Assembly: GCF_001025135.1 (NCBI RefSeq)
Contig: NZ_AP012323.1
Coordinates: 62,001-126,000, forward strand
DNA length: 64,000 nucleotides
Direction: 5' to 3'
Source of the DNA: Bifidobacterium bifidum ATCC 29521 = JCM 1255 = DSM 20456
GTDB lineage: Bacteria > Actinomycetota > Actinomycetes > Actinomycetales > Bifidobacteriaceae
In this document: positions 55,290 through 64,000 of the stretch, one piece after another
Layout of the letters: each line of letters opens with the position of its first letter
Position numbering within the stretch: the first letter of the stretch is position 1
Position numbers and translations under genes: made by a program
Notes under the pieces: generated by a model
What the model saw: only the letters and a program-made list of their open reading frames with translations
Database searches by the model: none
Told to the model about the DNA's origin: nothing

Positions 55290-55332
55290 GCGAAAAGAGC
55301 CTGTCTGCGAAATGCAGGCAGGCTCTTTTCGC
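55290..55332. terminator. Strong hairpin (terminator-like)
   Basis: 19-bp arms with one mismatch (55290-55308 and 55314-55332), 5-base loop. It lies 40 bases past the stop of the 73-residue membrane-protein gene and probably ends it. Confidence 0.8.
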
Positions 55333-55372
55333 GGACACATGTGTGCCTACAACGATTGACTGTTAAATGAAC

Positions 55373-55594
55373 TCAGGCGGCTTCCGGGGCTGCTTCGGCC
55401 TCATCGGCGTCGCCCTTGTCGGCGTCTTTGGTCAGGCCAAGGTCGACCGGGGACGAGCTGTTCTCCCAAGGCTCCTCCCACGGATCATAATCCGGGTTCT
55501 GCTGCTTGTAGATGTACAGACCAACCACGGCGGCCAGCAGCGCACCAAAGAACAACGCAAAGAACTTCCAACCGTTTGAAGACTTGTTCTCCAT
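55373..55594 (-). CDS. Small membrane protein, 73 residues
   Basis: A single N-terminal helix (FFALFFGALLAAVVGLYIY, residues 11-29) followed by an acidic tail (DYDPWEEPWE; ADEAEAAPEAA). AAAGGAG lies just upstream. I recall similar short proteins near this chromosomal position in bifidobacteria, but no function is known. It is divergent from the rhomboid gene. Confidence 0.75.
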   Translation of the reverse strand: MENKSSNGWKFFALFFGALLAAVVGLYIYKQQNPDYDPWEEPWENSSSPVDLGLTKDADKGDADEAEAAPEAA

Positions 55595-55780
55595 GACGGC
55601 TCCTTTCCCAATCCTGGTTGGCTTGCCCGTTCAAAACCAACTCTGGGTTCCATCTTAATTCCAAAAATGTGGCGATTGCGTGCGGGAATGCTTTTGCTTT
55701 GCCGGCGGTGCGCACGACGAGCCGGGAGCGTGTTGTTTCACCGTCCGGCGAGGAGATGCGATTCCGCTACAGTAGATGAC

Positions 55781-56566
55781 ATGAGTAATGGCCGATTCAG
55801 TTTGTTTCCCGGTGCGCCGTCGGCGCACAACCTGTTCTCCAAGCGTGCGATTCAATATCAGTGGCGGTCGAACGGCCCTGTGTTCACCAGCGCGATCATC
55901 ATCGCGTGCGTCGCCGTGTGGGTTGTCGAGATGGTGTTCAGCCTGTTCTGGCCTCTTGGACTCGCAACCATGATCTATTACGGCCGGTTCGACCCGCTGA
56001 CGGCGGTCGCACAACCGTGGATGTTCCTCACGTCGATGTTTCTGCATTCGCCGAAGTCGGTGCTGCATATCCTGTTCAACATGCTGGCGTTGTGGAGCGT
56101 GGGGCCGGTGCTGGAGAAGATGATGGGGCATTGGCCGTTTCTCGCGCTGTACGTGCTTTCCGGTTTGGGCGGCGGTCTTGGGCTGATGTCCTGGGCCGCG
56201 CTGTGGCCGGGTGGCACCGGGTGGCTTGGTGGTGCCTATGGCGCGTCCGGCGCGTTGTTCGGCCTGTTCGCGGCGATGCTAGTTGTGTACCGGCGCATCG
56301 GAGAGGATATCCGTTCGATGCTGGTCTGGATGGCGGTCAACTTCCTGATGCCGTTCCTGGTGGGCGGTATCGCATGGCAGGCTCATGTAGGTGGATTCAT
56401 CGTCGGCGGCGTGTTCACGTGGCTGCTGGTTTCCGGCGTGCACGCGTTGCGTGGCAAGAGCCTGACGTTCCGGACGATGGTGTACGGGGCGGTGGTGTTG
56501 GCGCTGATCGTCGCAGGCGTGCTGGTCTGTAATCTGAGCAATCCAGCTCTGACGTACATCATGTGA
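55781..56566 (+). CDS. Rhomboid-family intramembrane serine protease
   Basis: A 261-residue protein with about six helices, start ATG 55781. The catalytic Ser is in YGASGALFGLFAAM (about 150) and the catalytic His in WQAHVGGFIVGGVF (about 205). FLHSPKSVLHILFNMLALW is the usual helix-2 region with HxxxN. Such enzymes cut membrane proteins within the bilayer. Complete and in good codon usage. An IS3 remnant starts within 30 bases of its end. Confidence 0.93.
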   Translation: MSNGRFSLFPGAPSAHNLFSKRAIQYQWRSNGPVFTSAIIIACVAVWVVEMVFSLFWPLGLATMIYYGRFDPLTAVAQPWMFLTSMFLHSPKSVLHILFNMLALWSVGPVLEKMMGHWPFLALYVLSGLGGGLGLMSWAALWPGGTGWLGGAYGASGALFGLFAAMLVVYRRIGEDIRSMLVWMAVNFLMPFLVGGIAWQAHVGGFIVGGVFTWLLVSGVHALRGKSLTFRTMVYGAVVLALIVAGVLVCNLSNPALTYIM

Positions 56567-56589
56567 TTGGCCTCTTACCCGGTGAAAGT

Positions 56590-57088
56590 CCCACCCGGTG
56601 CGGCGTGTTCGAGAACAGCAGGTGCCGTTACGGGTACAGGCGCGTCCACCTGGAATTGAGGGGCGTGGGCGTCGTCGTGTCCGCCAAACGGGTCATGCGC
56701 CTGATGGCCCGGCACGGGCTCGTGCCCGTGTCCAGGAGCGCGAGGCGCTACTCCTCGTACAGGGGTGAGATCGGCGAGGCGCCCGTCATCCACTCGGACC
56801 GCGGCTGCCACTACCGGTGGCCGGAATGGATACGCATCTGCAAGGGCCACGGGCTGACCCGCTCGATGAGCGCGAAGGGCTGCAGCCCGGGCAACGCGGC
56901 CGTGGAGGGGTTCTTCGGCCATCTCAAGCAGGAGTTCTTCCACAAGCGCGACTTCACGTGCGTCACGGTCGACGGGTTCGCCGACGATGCTCGACGAGTA
57001 CATGACATGGTACCGCGACGAACGCATCAAGACCGAGTACGGGATGAGCATCATGGACAGGCGCATCAAGCCGGGGCTCGTCGGCTGA
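56590..57088 (+). pseudogene. IS3-family orfB remnant with deletion and frameshift
   Basis: It reads CGVFENSRCRYGYRRVHLEL, RVMRLMARHGLVPVSRSAR, then RYSSYRGEIGEAPVIHSDRG. The last step skips the first part of the DDE core, so an internal deletion is present. It goes on with GLTRSMSAKGCSPGNAAVEGFFGHLKQE (the Glu region). After DGFAD an extra base moves the frame; the expected MLDEYMTWYRDERIKTEYGMSIMDRRIKPGLVG ends at TGA 57086-57088. Different from the IS3 at 33 kb. Confidence 0.82.
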
Positions 57089-57245
57089 ACACATGTGATA
57101 ACCTGCCAGACAACCATACAGACAACGAAGTCCAACAAAACGTCGCCACCCCCGAGCTTGTGATGGGACTTTTGTGGGGTGGGCGGGGCACTGGAGAATG
57201 GCTCGGGGTGGAGGCGTCGCACCAATGTGAATTACATGCGTGTAG

Positions 57246-57442
57246 TTTTCCACATGATGTGGAGAACTTTGTGGACAACTTGGGTATAAGTTGGGTATAA
57301 CTCGTGGATAACTATGGTGAATAAGTCCGTGTGAGCTCTAACAATGTTGGAGATACTGGGTTTTGACACATTGTGGACAATGTGCACAATGCGAATAAGA
57401 GTTATCCACAATTGTGTATAAGTATGTGAATAATGTGGATAA
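57246..57442. other. Cluster of DnaA-box-like sites
   Basis: Three sites fit TTWTNCACA exactly: TTTTCCACA (57246-57254), TTATCCACA (57402-57410) and its complement TGTGGATAA (57434-57442). Several one-mismatch copies lie between (near 57270, 57302, 57373). The stretch is AT-rich and non-coding, between an IS3 remnant and a methyltransferase gene. It could titrate DnaA or be part of an origin. No dnaA or dnaN gene is in the window. Confidence 0.5.
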
Positions 57443-57547
57443 CATGGGGAAAACCGGTGGATAGACAGTGCACAACTTGATTTGCGGAGCATCCGTTACG
57501 GGTCTCGAAGCCAGGGCGCGATGACGTTGCCGGGATACCATGACACT

Positions 57548-58849
57548 ATGGATATTTCGTCTCAGACCAGTCGGTTCATTGCGGCGCACCGCAATCAGGA
57601 TGTGCGCGACCTGGCGCTCAGCGCCAAACGCGTGGACGGGCTTGACCTGCCATTCGCGCTCGACCAGATCGCCGGCTGGCAGACTGCGTGCCGCAAGCTG
57701 CCGCAATGGGCTGAGACCGACGGCATCGTCTATCCGCCGCACATCTCCATGGAACAGTGCTCTTCCCAGTTCGCCGCGCAGTACAAGGCCGGCATCGCAA
57801 GGCGCGTAGCGGGTGCCAGCGGTGCGATGGTCGATCTGACCGGCGGATTCGGCGTCGATTGCTCGTATATCGCGCGTGGATTCAGCCGGGCGGTCTATGT
57901 GGAGCGCCAGCCTCACCTGTGCGAGCTCGCGGCTCATAATTTCCGGGCGCTGGGGCTCCCGCACATGGATGTGATCAACGGCGATGCGGAGGATTGGCTG
58001 CGCGGCGTCGTTGATTCCCGCGCCGCCTCCGCAGACTCGGCCGCAGTCGATTCAGCTACAGCCGTTCCCATCGCGCTGATCTACCTCGACCCCGCGCGAC
58101 GTGACGCGCATGGCGGCCGAACCTATGCCATCGCCGACTGCACGCCGGACGTACTCGCGCTGAAAGACCGTCTGCTGGCCGTCTCGCCGCACGTCATGGT
58201 CAAGCTGTCTCCGATGCTGGATTGGCGAAAGACGGTTGCGGACTTCAACGGTTCGGTCGGCGAAGTGCATATCGTCTCCACAGGCAACGAATGCAAGGAA
58301 CTGCTGCTGGTGCTCGACCGCGGTTCGCACGACGCCGTACGCGTGATCTGCGTCAACGATGGCGACGTATTCGGATACGTCCATGACATGAAGACCGGCG
58401 CGGATTCTGACGGCGTGGTCCTCGCCTCCGCAGGAGAAAAAGGCAGTCAGGGCGGGTCTGCAGAGCCGTCACACGCCGCTCCGGAACAGCCCAGGTATCT
58501 GTACGAGCCGAACGCTTCGCTGATGAAGGGCGGCTGTTTCGCGCTGCTGGAGGACCATTATGGTATGCGCCAGATCGGCCCGAACAGCCACCTGCTGATA
58601 TCGGGCACGCCGGCGCCGCAGTTTCCCGGCCGGGGATTTGTCATTGAAACCATCGCGGGTATGGGCAAAAAAGAGCTGAAACGGGCTCTAGCGGGCGTCG
58701 ACAGGGCGAATATCGCAGTGCGCAACTTCCCGTTGACCGCTGTCCAGCTGCGCAGGAAACTCAAGCTGGCAGACGGCGGCGATGTGTATCTGTTCGGCAC
58801 GACGTCCGTCGATGGCCGTCATGTCATCGTCCGCACCGTGAAGCAGTGA
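57548..58849 (+). CDS. Class I SAM-dependent methyltransferase (THUMP-like domain family)
   Basis: A 433-residue protein; I chose ATG 57548 (MDISSQTSRFIAAHRNQDV). The SAM-binding motif is MVDLTGGFGVDCSYIARGF (about 95-113). A DPPY-like motif is ALIYLDPARRDAHGGRTY (about 180). The C-terminal part (RYLYEPNASLMKGGCFALL, NSHLLISGTPAPQFPGRGF, RNFPLTAVQLRRKLKL) matches the THUMP-like domain of actinobacterial and Bacteroides proteins of this type. A nucleic-acid target is probable but unproven. Confidence 0.82.
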   Translation: MDISSQTSRFIAAHRNQDVRDLALSAKRVDGLDLPFALDQIAGWQTACRKLPQWAETDGIVYPPHISMEQCSSQFAAQYKAGIARRVAGASGAMVDLTGGFGVDCSYIARGFSRAVYVERQPHLCELAAHNFRALGLPHMDVINGDAEDWLRGVVDSRAASADSAAVDSATAVPIALIYLDPARRDAHGGRTYAIADCTPDVLALKDRLLAVSPHVMVKLSPMLDWRKTVADFNGSVGEVHIVSTGNECKELLLVLDRGSHDAVRVICVNDGDVFGYVHDMKTGADSDGVVLASAGEKGSQGGSAEPSHAAPEQPRYLYEPNASLMKGGCFALLEDHYGMRQIGPNSHLLISGTPAPQFPGRGFVIETIAGMGKKELKRALAGVDRANIAVRNFPLTAVQLRRKLKLADGGDVYLFGTTSVDGRHVIVRTVKQ

Positions 58850-58974
58850 AACCGCGAAAAGGGTATGACAACAACACAGTTTGGCGGTGGCGCAGCACCA
58901 TGCCGCGCCACCGCCAAACCGTAACGTCGCTTACCGTCGATATGGAGCTGGCTGCCGCGAGGGGATCTCGCCGC

Positions 58975-59415
58975 TCAGCGCCACCACATCGTCATGATGA
59001 ATCCGACCATAATGATCGCGAAGGCGATTGCCAGGTTCCAAGCACCGATACCCGGGATCGGCCACGTGCCGTTCGGCGACAGGTAGTAGACCACGGCCCA
59101 GATCAGGCCGATGATCATCAGCGCGCAGAACAGCGGGACGAACCAGCGCGGGTTCGACTTGGTGCCCTTGATGGTCTCCTCGACGCGGCGCGTGTTCTCC
59201 GCCTGCCGCGACATCATGCGCTGCATCTGCGGGGTCATCTCTGACTTGTCGGCGGTGGCGTTGAGCACCGCCTGCACCTTGTCCATGGAGACGCCGTAAT
59301 CGTCATCGGCCTCGTCGGTCTCGTTGGCGTCCGTGTCCTTGACGTCGGCGTCGGTCTCGGCCTGCCAGTCCTTCTGGTCTTCCGAGTCGGTTTCGTGCAG
59401 CTCTGTGTCAGCCAT
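58975..59415 (-). CDS. crgA: Cell division protein CrgA
   Basis: A 146-residue protein (ATG 59415 after GGAGA). The N-terminal half is acidic and disordered (DSEDQKDWQAETDADVKDTD). The C-terminal half is the CrgA domain: SNPRWFVPLFCALMIIGLIW, then an extracytoplasmic loop YLSPNGTWPIPGIGAWN and the second helix AIAFAIIMVGFIMTMWW. CrgA helps place and assemble the actinobacterial divisome. The acidic extension is longer than in mycobacteria. It is next to the DUF881, sortase and pabA genes, as in the conserved actinobacterial arrangement. Confidence 0.93.
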   Translation of the reverse strand: MADTELHETDSEDQKDWQAETDADVKDTDANETDEADDDYGVSMDKVQAVLNATADKSEMTPQMQRMMSRQAENTRRVEETIKGTKSNPRWFVPLFCALMIIGLIWAVVYYLSPNGTWPIPGIGAWNLAIAFAIIMVGFIMTMWWR

Positions 59416-59492
59416 AAGCGTAGTCTCCATTCAATAGGCTAAAAAATCATAATAGCGGTTACACTCGAAAGTTGAACACACTGGGAGGAATC

Positions 59493-60281
59493 ATGGCCAG
59501 ACACACCAGCAGGCACGCCGCCCGGCGCACGTGGCTCGGCGGCTTCGCGGTGTGCCTGATCGTGGCTTTTTCCGGGTATCTGCTGGTGACGAACGTGCGC
59601 GTGAATCGCACGGCAACGGTCACTTCCGACACGGCGGATCTGGTGGAGCAGCGCGTGGAGCATGTTGACCAGCTGCAGAAGGACATCACCGACCTGAGCG
59701 CGCAGATCAACACGCTGAAGGATTTCGCCAACAACAGTGGCTCCTCCGAGCAGCCCTCGGGCACGAGCGACCCCAAGCCCAGCGACACCGAGGACGCGGG
59801 CTCCGGCACCATACTGCCGGCGGTGCACGGTCCCGGCATCACCGTGACCCTGAACGACTCCCCGTTGTGGGAGAACATGGTGGACAGCTCGGGCTCGGCC
59901 GCGAACATCAACGATTACGTCGTGCATCAGGAGGACGTGGAGGCTGTTGTCAACGCCCTGTGGGCGGGCGGCGCGGAGTCGATGATGATCATGGACCAGC
60001 GCGTGTTGTTCAATTCCGCAGTGATCTGCCAAGGAAATGTGCTTCTATTACAGGGCAAGAAATACTCGCCGCCGTTCACCGTGTCGGCGATCGGCCCCAC
60101 AGATGCCATGATTCGGGCTTTGGACGACTCGAACGCGGTCAAGTTGTATAAAGAGTATGTCAGCGCATTCGGATTGGGCTGGAAAGTGGAAAAAAAGGAC
60201 GATCTCGTGTTCGGGCAGTCTGCGGCGACGCTGCAGCCGTTGCGGTATGCGTCCGTGGTCAAGGACGGGAGCGAGGAATGA
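59493..60281 (+). CDS. DUF881 family membrane-anchored protein
   Basis: A 262-residue protein from ATG 59493. One N-terminal helix (GGFAVCLIVAFSGYLLVTNV) is followed by a coiled-coil stretch (LVEQRVEHVDQLQKDITDLSAQIN), a Ser/Pro linker and the DUF881 domain (GPGITVTLNDSP, NDYVVHQEDVEAVVNALWAGGAESMMI, INxQRVLFNSAV-like). Homologues sit between crgA and pabA/trpG in many actinobacteria; their role is unknown but is suspected to be in division or envelope growth. It overlaps the sortase gene by 4 bp. Confidence 0.9.
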   Translation: MARHTSRHAARRTWLGGFAVCLIVAFSGYLLVTNVRVNRTATVTSDTADLVEQRVEHVDQLQKDITDLSAQINTLKDFANNSGSSEQPSGTSDPKPSDTEDAGSGTILPAVHGPGITVTLNDSPLWENMVDSSGSAANINDYVVHQEDVEAVVNALWAGGAESMMIMDQRVLFNSAVICQGNVLLLQGKKYSPPFTVSAIGPTDAMIRALDDSNAVKLYKEYVSAFGLGWKVEKKDDLVFGQSAATLQPLRYASVVKDGSEE

Positions 60282-61507
60282 AGCATTCGCGCAACTCTCA
60301 ACAGATTCAAGGCGATTTTCAGGATTTCGAGGCGCCTGCCCCTGCTGAACCGGAGTACGCCGGGGAAGTGACCATGGCGCTGCCTCCGGTGCCGATGCCC
60401 GATCCGAACGCCCGGCGCGGCCTCGCGCAGCCGGCGGCCAAGCGCAGCGTTCTGTGGTCGGTGCTGGGGATCCTTGGCGAGGTGCTGATGACGCTGGCGG
60501 CCGTCTGCGCGCTGTACGTGGTATGGCAGATGTGGTGGACCGGCGTCCAGTCCGAGCACACGCAGGTCGAGACCCGCCAGTCGGCGTCATGGTCCGATCC
60601 GGCCGGCGGCGACAGCTCGAAGGTCGCCAAGGCGCAAAGCGGCGACGTGCCGGTCCAGCCGACGAGCGCAAGCGATGGCGAGCTCATCGCGCAGGTGTAC
60701 GTGCCCCGGTTCGGCCAAGGGTGGGTGCGTAACGTGGTCGAAGGCACGGACGAGGCCGAATTGTCGCTGCATGGTCTGGGACATTATCCGTCCACGCAGA
60801 TGCCCGGTTCAGTCGGCAATTTCGCGGTCGCCGGCCACCGCAACGGCTACGGTCGACCGCTGGGAGACGTCGACCTGCTGCAGGAGGGCGACGCGATCAT
60901 CGTGCGTACCAAGGACTACTGGTACGTGTACAAGTACACGACACACAAGATCGTCACTCCGGAGCACTCCGAGGTCATCGCCGCTAACCCGGAGGATCTC
61001 AACACGCCTCCCAGCAAGCGCATGATCACACTGACCACGTGCGAGCCGAAATACACCACGGCCACGCAGCGTTGGATCAGCTACGGTGAGCTGGACTATT
61101 GGGCCAAGGTCTCGGATGGCGTGCCGCAGGAGCTCGCCACGTCGTCGAACTCGGCGAAGGTGGCGTTCTCCAGCAGCAACACGAGCCGGTCGTTCGTGTC
61201 CAAGCTGGGCACGCTGCAGCCCATCGTGCTGTGGGCGCTGGTGGCGTACCTGGTGCTGTACATCGCGGCCCTGGTGGCCTGGCGGTACCCGGTGCTGCGC
61301 GAGATTCGCGCCGGCAAGCGCCGCCGTCCGGACGCGAGCATCTACGGATGGCTGCTGCGTCACCAGCCCGGTCCGCTGGTAATCAGGTGGGCGCTGCTGA
61401 TACTGCTGCTGTTCATCGTCAGCGTGTCGCTGATTCAGTGGGCGTGCCCATGGGCGGCAAGCAACATCCCCATCCTGCAAAGCATGTCGAATTACGCGGT
61501 CGATTAG
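60278..61507 (+). CDS. Class E sortase
   Basis: A 409-residue transpeptidase with a helix near residue 60 (VLGILGEVLMTLAAVCALYVVW). The sortase fold spans about 130-280, with the catalytic His in NFAVAGHRNGYG and the Cys in MITLTTCEPKYTTATQRW. C-terminal helices follow (about 310-335 and 370-390), as often in actinobacterial housekeeping sortases. It would attach LPXTG/LAXTG-type proteins to peptidoglycan. Its ATGA overlap with the DUF881 gene indicates one operon. The CWB2 proteins to the left would not need it. Confidence 0.92.
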   Translation: MKHSRNSQQIQGDFQDFEAPAPAEPEYAGEVTMALPPVPMPDPNARRGLAQPAAKRSVLWSVLGILGEVLMTLAAVCALYVVWQMWWTGVQSEHTQVETRQSASWSDPAGGDSSKVAKAQSGDVPVQPTSASDGELIAQVYVPRFGQGWVRNVVEGTDEAELSLHGLGHYPSTQMPGSVGNFAVAGHRNGYGRPLGDVDLLQEGDAIIVRTKDYWYVYKYTTHKIVTPEHSEVIAANPEDLNTPPSKRMITLTTCEPKYTTATQRWISYGELDYWAKVSDGVPQELATSSNSAKVAFSSSNTSRSFVSKLGTLQPIVLWALVAYLVLYIAALVAWRYPVLREIRAGKRRRPDASIYGWLLRHQPGPLVIRWALLILLLFIVSVSLIQWACPWAASNIPILQSMSNYAVD

Positions 61508-61602
61508 CGGCATGGCCGGTTGGCGGCGATAATGGGAACGCATGGGATGACGGTCGGCGCTCGCCGGTGCCATCCCATAATCAGAACGAGACGAGGAGCG
61601 TC

Positions 61603-62247
61603 ATGACGGATTCGGCACGCATTGTGGTGGTGGACAATTACGATTCTTTCGTATACACCATCGTTGGATATCTGAAAACCTTGGGAGCGACGGTCGATGT
61701 GGTGCGCAACGACGCAATAGACCCCTCAGATGCCTCTGTGCTGGACGAATATGACGGTGTGCTTATTTCCCCCGGTCCGGGCGCTCCGGCGGATTCTGGG
61801 GCCAGCGAGGACGTTATTCGGCTATGTGCCAAGCTCGGCAAGCCCATGTTCGGTGTGTGCCTTGGCCTGCAGGCGCTCGCCGAGGTGTTCGGCTGCACGG
61901 TCAGCCACGCGCCCACCATCATGCACGGCAAAACCAGTCTCGTCGAGCATATCGATGATGAGATCTTCGCCGGCGTCGCCAATCCGATGACCGCGACCCG
62001 ATATCATTCGCTGGCCGTCGAGCCCGACACCGTGCCCGATGACCTGGTCGTGACGGCGTGGACGAAGGATGACCATATCGTTCAGGGCATCAAGCACCGG
62101 TCGTTGCCGATGTATGCGGTGCAGTTCCATCCTGAATCGGTGATGACGCAGGACGGCTACCGGCTGCTCGCCAACTGGCTCGCCGTCTGCGGGCAGACCA
62201 ACGCCGTGGCCAAGTCCATCGGTCTGCAGCCCAAGGTCAACCGCTGA
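61603..62247 (+). CDS. pabA: Glutamine amidotransferase (anthranilate/aminodeoxychorismate synthase component II)
   Basis: A 214-residue class I amidotransferase from ATG 61603. VVVDNYDSFVYTIVGYL and LISPGPGAPADSG are family motifs. The catalytic Cys is in PMFGVCLGLQALAE (about 85) and the His-Glu pair in YAVQFHPESVMT (about 172). It supplies ammonia to a PabB/TrpE partner that is not in the window. TrpG is equally possible; in mycobacteria the gene at this place is called trpG. Confidence 0.9.
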   Translation: MTDSARIVVVDNYDSFVYTIVGYLKTLGATVDVVRNDAIDPSDASVLDEYDGVLISPGPGAPADSGASEDVIRLCAKLGKPMFGVCLGLQALAEVFGCTVSHAPTIMHGKTSLVEHIDDEIFAGVANPMTATRYHSLAVEPDTVPDDLVVTAWTKDDHIVQGIKHRSLPMYAVQFHPESVMTQDGYRLLANWLAVCGQTNAVAKSIGLQPKVNR

Positions 62248-62297
62248 CACGCACGTGTGTGTGGCGCCGCGCGTGACGCGTGACGCGCATGACAACG

Positions 62298-62336
62298 ATG
62301 ATGGCCCGTGGCATGAGGAATGCCACGGGCCATCAT
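62298..62336. terminator. Hairpin between pabA and pknB
   Basis: 16-bp perfect inverted repeat (62298-62313 and 62321-62336) with a 7-base loop, between two convergent genes. Confidence 0.85.
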
Positions 62337-62479
62337 GTGTTCTGGGCCGATGTGTGTAGACCGCGCGGCTGGGCCGCCCGTCTTGCCGATCGACCCGCCG
62401 CGATTGCCGGTTGCGCTTACCGGCCGTCAGGCGGCCGATCGGTCACACCGCAATGGCAATCACGGCCATTCCCGGCGGT

Positions 62480-64000
62480 TCAGTTCCCACCTGTCGTCGT
62501 GCCGCCGTTGCCGTTGTTGTCGGGATCCTCGGTGGTGGGCTTCTTGGCGGTGACCGAGATGGTGCTGCCCTTGTCGACCTGCGTGCCGGCCGCGGGATCC
62601 TGCGTTTCGATGACCGCATCATCGGTCGCGTCGCCGGTGACCTTCAGCGTGAAGTCGCTGCCCAGCGTGGCCTTGGCCTTGGCGATCGTGTTGCCGAGGA
62701 GATTGGGCACGCTGACCTGCGGCTTGCCGGTGGACACGTAGACCGTGATCTGCGAGCCCTGCAGCACCAGTTCTCCGGAACCGGGGCTGACTCGCGTCAC
62801 CGAGCCCTTCTCCACCTTGTCCGAGGCCTCCTGCTCGACGACCGGCAGGAACTTCATGGACGAGAGCTTGTCCAGCACCGTGTCCTTGGGCTGGCCGACC
62901 AGACCGTCCGGCACCTTGGTCATGCCCGAGGAGATGTACAGCGTGATCGTCGTGCCCTTGGGCTGCGACGTGCCGGAGGCCGGGTCGGTGCTCACGACCT
63001 TGTCCTTCTCGATGGTGGCGCTGTCGGCGGTCTTCGTGACGGACGACACCTTGAAGCCCAGTTTCTCCAGCGCGTTGCGCGCATCCTCCTGGGTGTAGTC
63101 GCTCAGGTCGGGCACGGTCACCGACTTGGGGCCTACGGAGAACCAGACCTTCACGTCCGAGCCCTTGACGGCCTGAGTGTCGCCCTTGGGGGACTGCTTG
63201 GTGAACGTGCCGGCGGGTTCACCGGAATCCGAATCCTGCATCTCAACGAAGTTGAACCCGGCCGAGGTAACCTTCTCCTTCGCCTGCGCCTTGGTCATCG
63301 TCGCCGTGATGGTGGGCACGGTGCCCATCTCCGTGGCGGATTTGCGGCTCATGGTGTAGATCACGCCGAAGATGATCGCCAGCAGCACCACGCCGCTGAT
63401 GATCGACGCGATGATGATCTTCTTCTTGCGCTTCTGCCTGGCCGCCTCCGCGCGTTGCTCGGCGCGAGACTTGACCGCCAGGGCCTCGTTCGGGTTCTGC
63501 GCCGGAGGCACCATCTCGAACTGGCCGGTCGCCGGGTTGTACGCCTGCGTGGGCTGACCCGCGCCGACAGCACTCATCGGCACGGTAGCGCCGCCGTCCT
63601 GCTGCTCCGCGGCCTTGCGGGCCTTCACGTTGGCCAGATCGGTCAGCGGGTTGAACGCCGCCGCGACCGGCACGCCGCCGTTCATGAACGTCAGGATATC
63701 GTTCTTGAATTCGGCCGCCGTCGCGTAACGGTTCTGCCGATCCTTCGCCATCGCCTTCGCGCAGATCGAATCCCACATGCGCGGCAGGCCGGGCACGAGC
63801 GTGCTGGGCGGCGTCGCCACCTCCGACACGTGCTGATAGGCGATCGCCACAGCCGAGTCGCCGGTGAACGGCGGACGGCCGGTGAGCATCTCATACAGCA
63901 CGCAGCCGGCCGAGTACAGGTCGGAGCGCATGTCGACGGTCTCGCCGCGAGCCTGCTCGGGCGAGAGGTACTGCGCGGTGCCGACTACGCCCTGGGACTG
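62480..64000 (-). CDS. pknB: Ser/Thr protein kinase PknB with PASTA domains (5' end outside window)
   Basis: 507 codons are visible; the kinase N-lobe and catalytic loop lie to the right of the window. The visible part starts in the activation segment ([17 protein letters not shown]), then [23 protein letters not shown] juxtamembrane region with [12 protein letters not shown] leads to a membrane helix ([21 protein letters not shown], about visible residues 195-215). Four PASTA repeats follow outside the cell (the [55 protein letters not shown] and [17 protein letters not shown] units), ending in a Gly/Thr tail. PASTA domains sense peptidoglycan pieces; the kinase controls growth and division. 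Confidence 0.95.
   Translation of the reverse strand, partial: QSQGVVGTAQYLSPEQARGETVDMRSDLYSAGCVLYEMLTGRPPFTGDSAVAIAYQHVSEVATPPSTLVPGLPRMWDSICAKAMAKDRQNRYATAAEFKNDILTFMNGGVPVAAAFNPLTDLANVKARKAAEQQDGGATVPMSAVGAGQPTQAYNPATGQFEMVPPAQNPNEALAVKSRAEQRAEAARQKRKKKIIIASIISGVVLLAIIFGVIYTMSRKSATEMGTVPTITATMTKAQAKEKVTSAGFNFVEMQDSDSGEPAGTFTKQSPKGDTQAVKGSDVKVWFSVGPKSVTVPDLSDYTQEDARNALEKLGFKVSSVTKTADSATIEKDKVVSTDPASGTSQPKGTTITLYISSGMTKVPDGLVGQPKDTVLDKLSSMKFLPVVEQEASDKVEKGSVTRVSPGSGELVLQGSQITVYVSTGKPQVSVPNLLGNTIAKAKATLGSDFTLKVTGDATDDAVIETQDPAAGTQVDKGSTISVTAKKPTTEDPDNNGNGGTTTGGN

Noticed and set aside
57246..57442. Calling the DnaA-box cluster oriC
   Set aside because: No dnaA, dnaN or unwinding element is visible in the window, so only a cluster is reported.

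Overview
The window looks like a Bifidobacterium chromosome, probably of the B. longum/B. breve group. This is inferred from several things: the high-GC backbone, the IS families present, a 73-residue bifidobacterial membrane protein, glycogen phosphorylase of bifidobacterial type, and a right end with the actinobacterial division block crgA - DUF881 - class E sortase - pabA/trpG - pknB, which usually lies near the replication origin. No rRNA, tRNA or CRISPR array was seen.

Layout. 1-2551: an ISL3 transposase gene split by an IS256 element with a perfect 8-bp target duplication. 2643-9675: low-GC surface-polysaccharide genes (acyltransferase, a DUF6020-like membrane protein, a GT2-DUF4422-GT8 triple glycosyltransferase, another glycosyltransferase). 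9876-25546: a cluster of secreted proteins that all end in three cell-wall-binding type 2 (CWB2) repeats. Three have intact reading frames (a CAP-domain protein, a 409-residue protein and a 2074-residue subtilase). An HNH nuclease-like protein carries two frameshifts, and another gene is broken by an IS21 element. 25684-31525: a Wzt/Wzm-type polysaccharide ABC exporter, a DUF4422-GT8 glycosyltransferase, a UDP-glucose dehydrogenase and the 3' remnant of an LtaS-like phosphoglycerol transferase. 31526-38920: a run of IS110, IS3, IS5 and IS256 elements enclosing a three-gene small-protein operon with two zinc ribbons, and a 5'-truncated GH1 beta-glucosidase. 39118-43935: glf, an unassigned two-gene operon (a protein with two C-terminal membrane helices plus a Nudix hydrolase) and a solitary rmlB. 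44274-49426: a MFS exporter with a TetR regulator and matching operators, then a MFS exporter fused to CBS domains. 49726-51355: a graveyard of nested IS remnants and an ABC-exporter tail. 51457-64000: backbone genes (SCP-like, glgP, rhomboid, methyltransferase, division/sortase block, pknB), including one more IS3 remnant and a cluster of DnaA-box-like sites.

How the genes may work together. The glycosyltransferases, Ugd, Glf, the exporter and the LtaS-like remnant point to a cell-surface glycopolymer, possibly teichoic-acid-like or capsular. In Clostridium, CWB2 modules bind anionic wall polymers non-covalently. The tight linkage of CWB2 effectors with polymer genes therefore suggests a surface-display system: export a polymer, then dock secreted enzymes on it. 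That is inference. The region lies between two inverted, decayed ISL3 copies and has been heavily reshaped by IS insertion and frameshifts.
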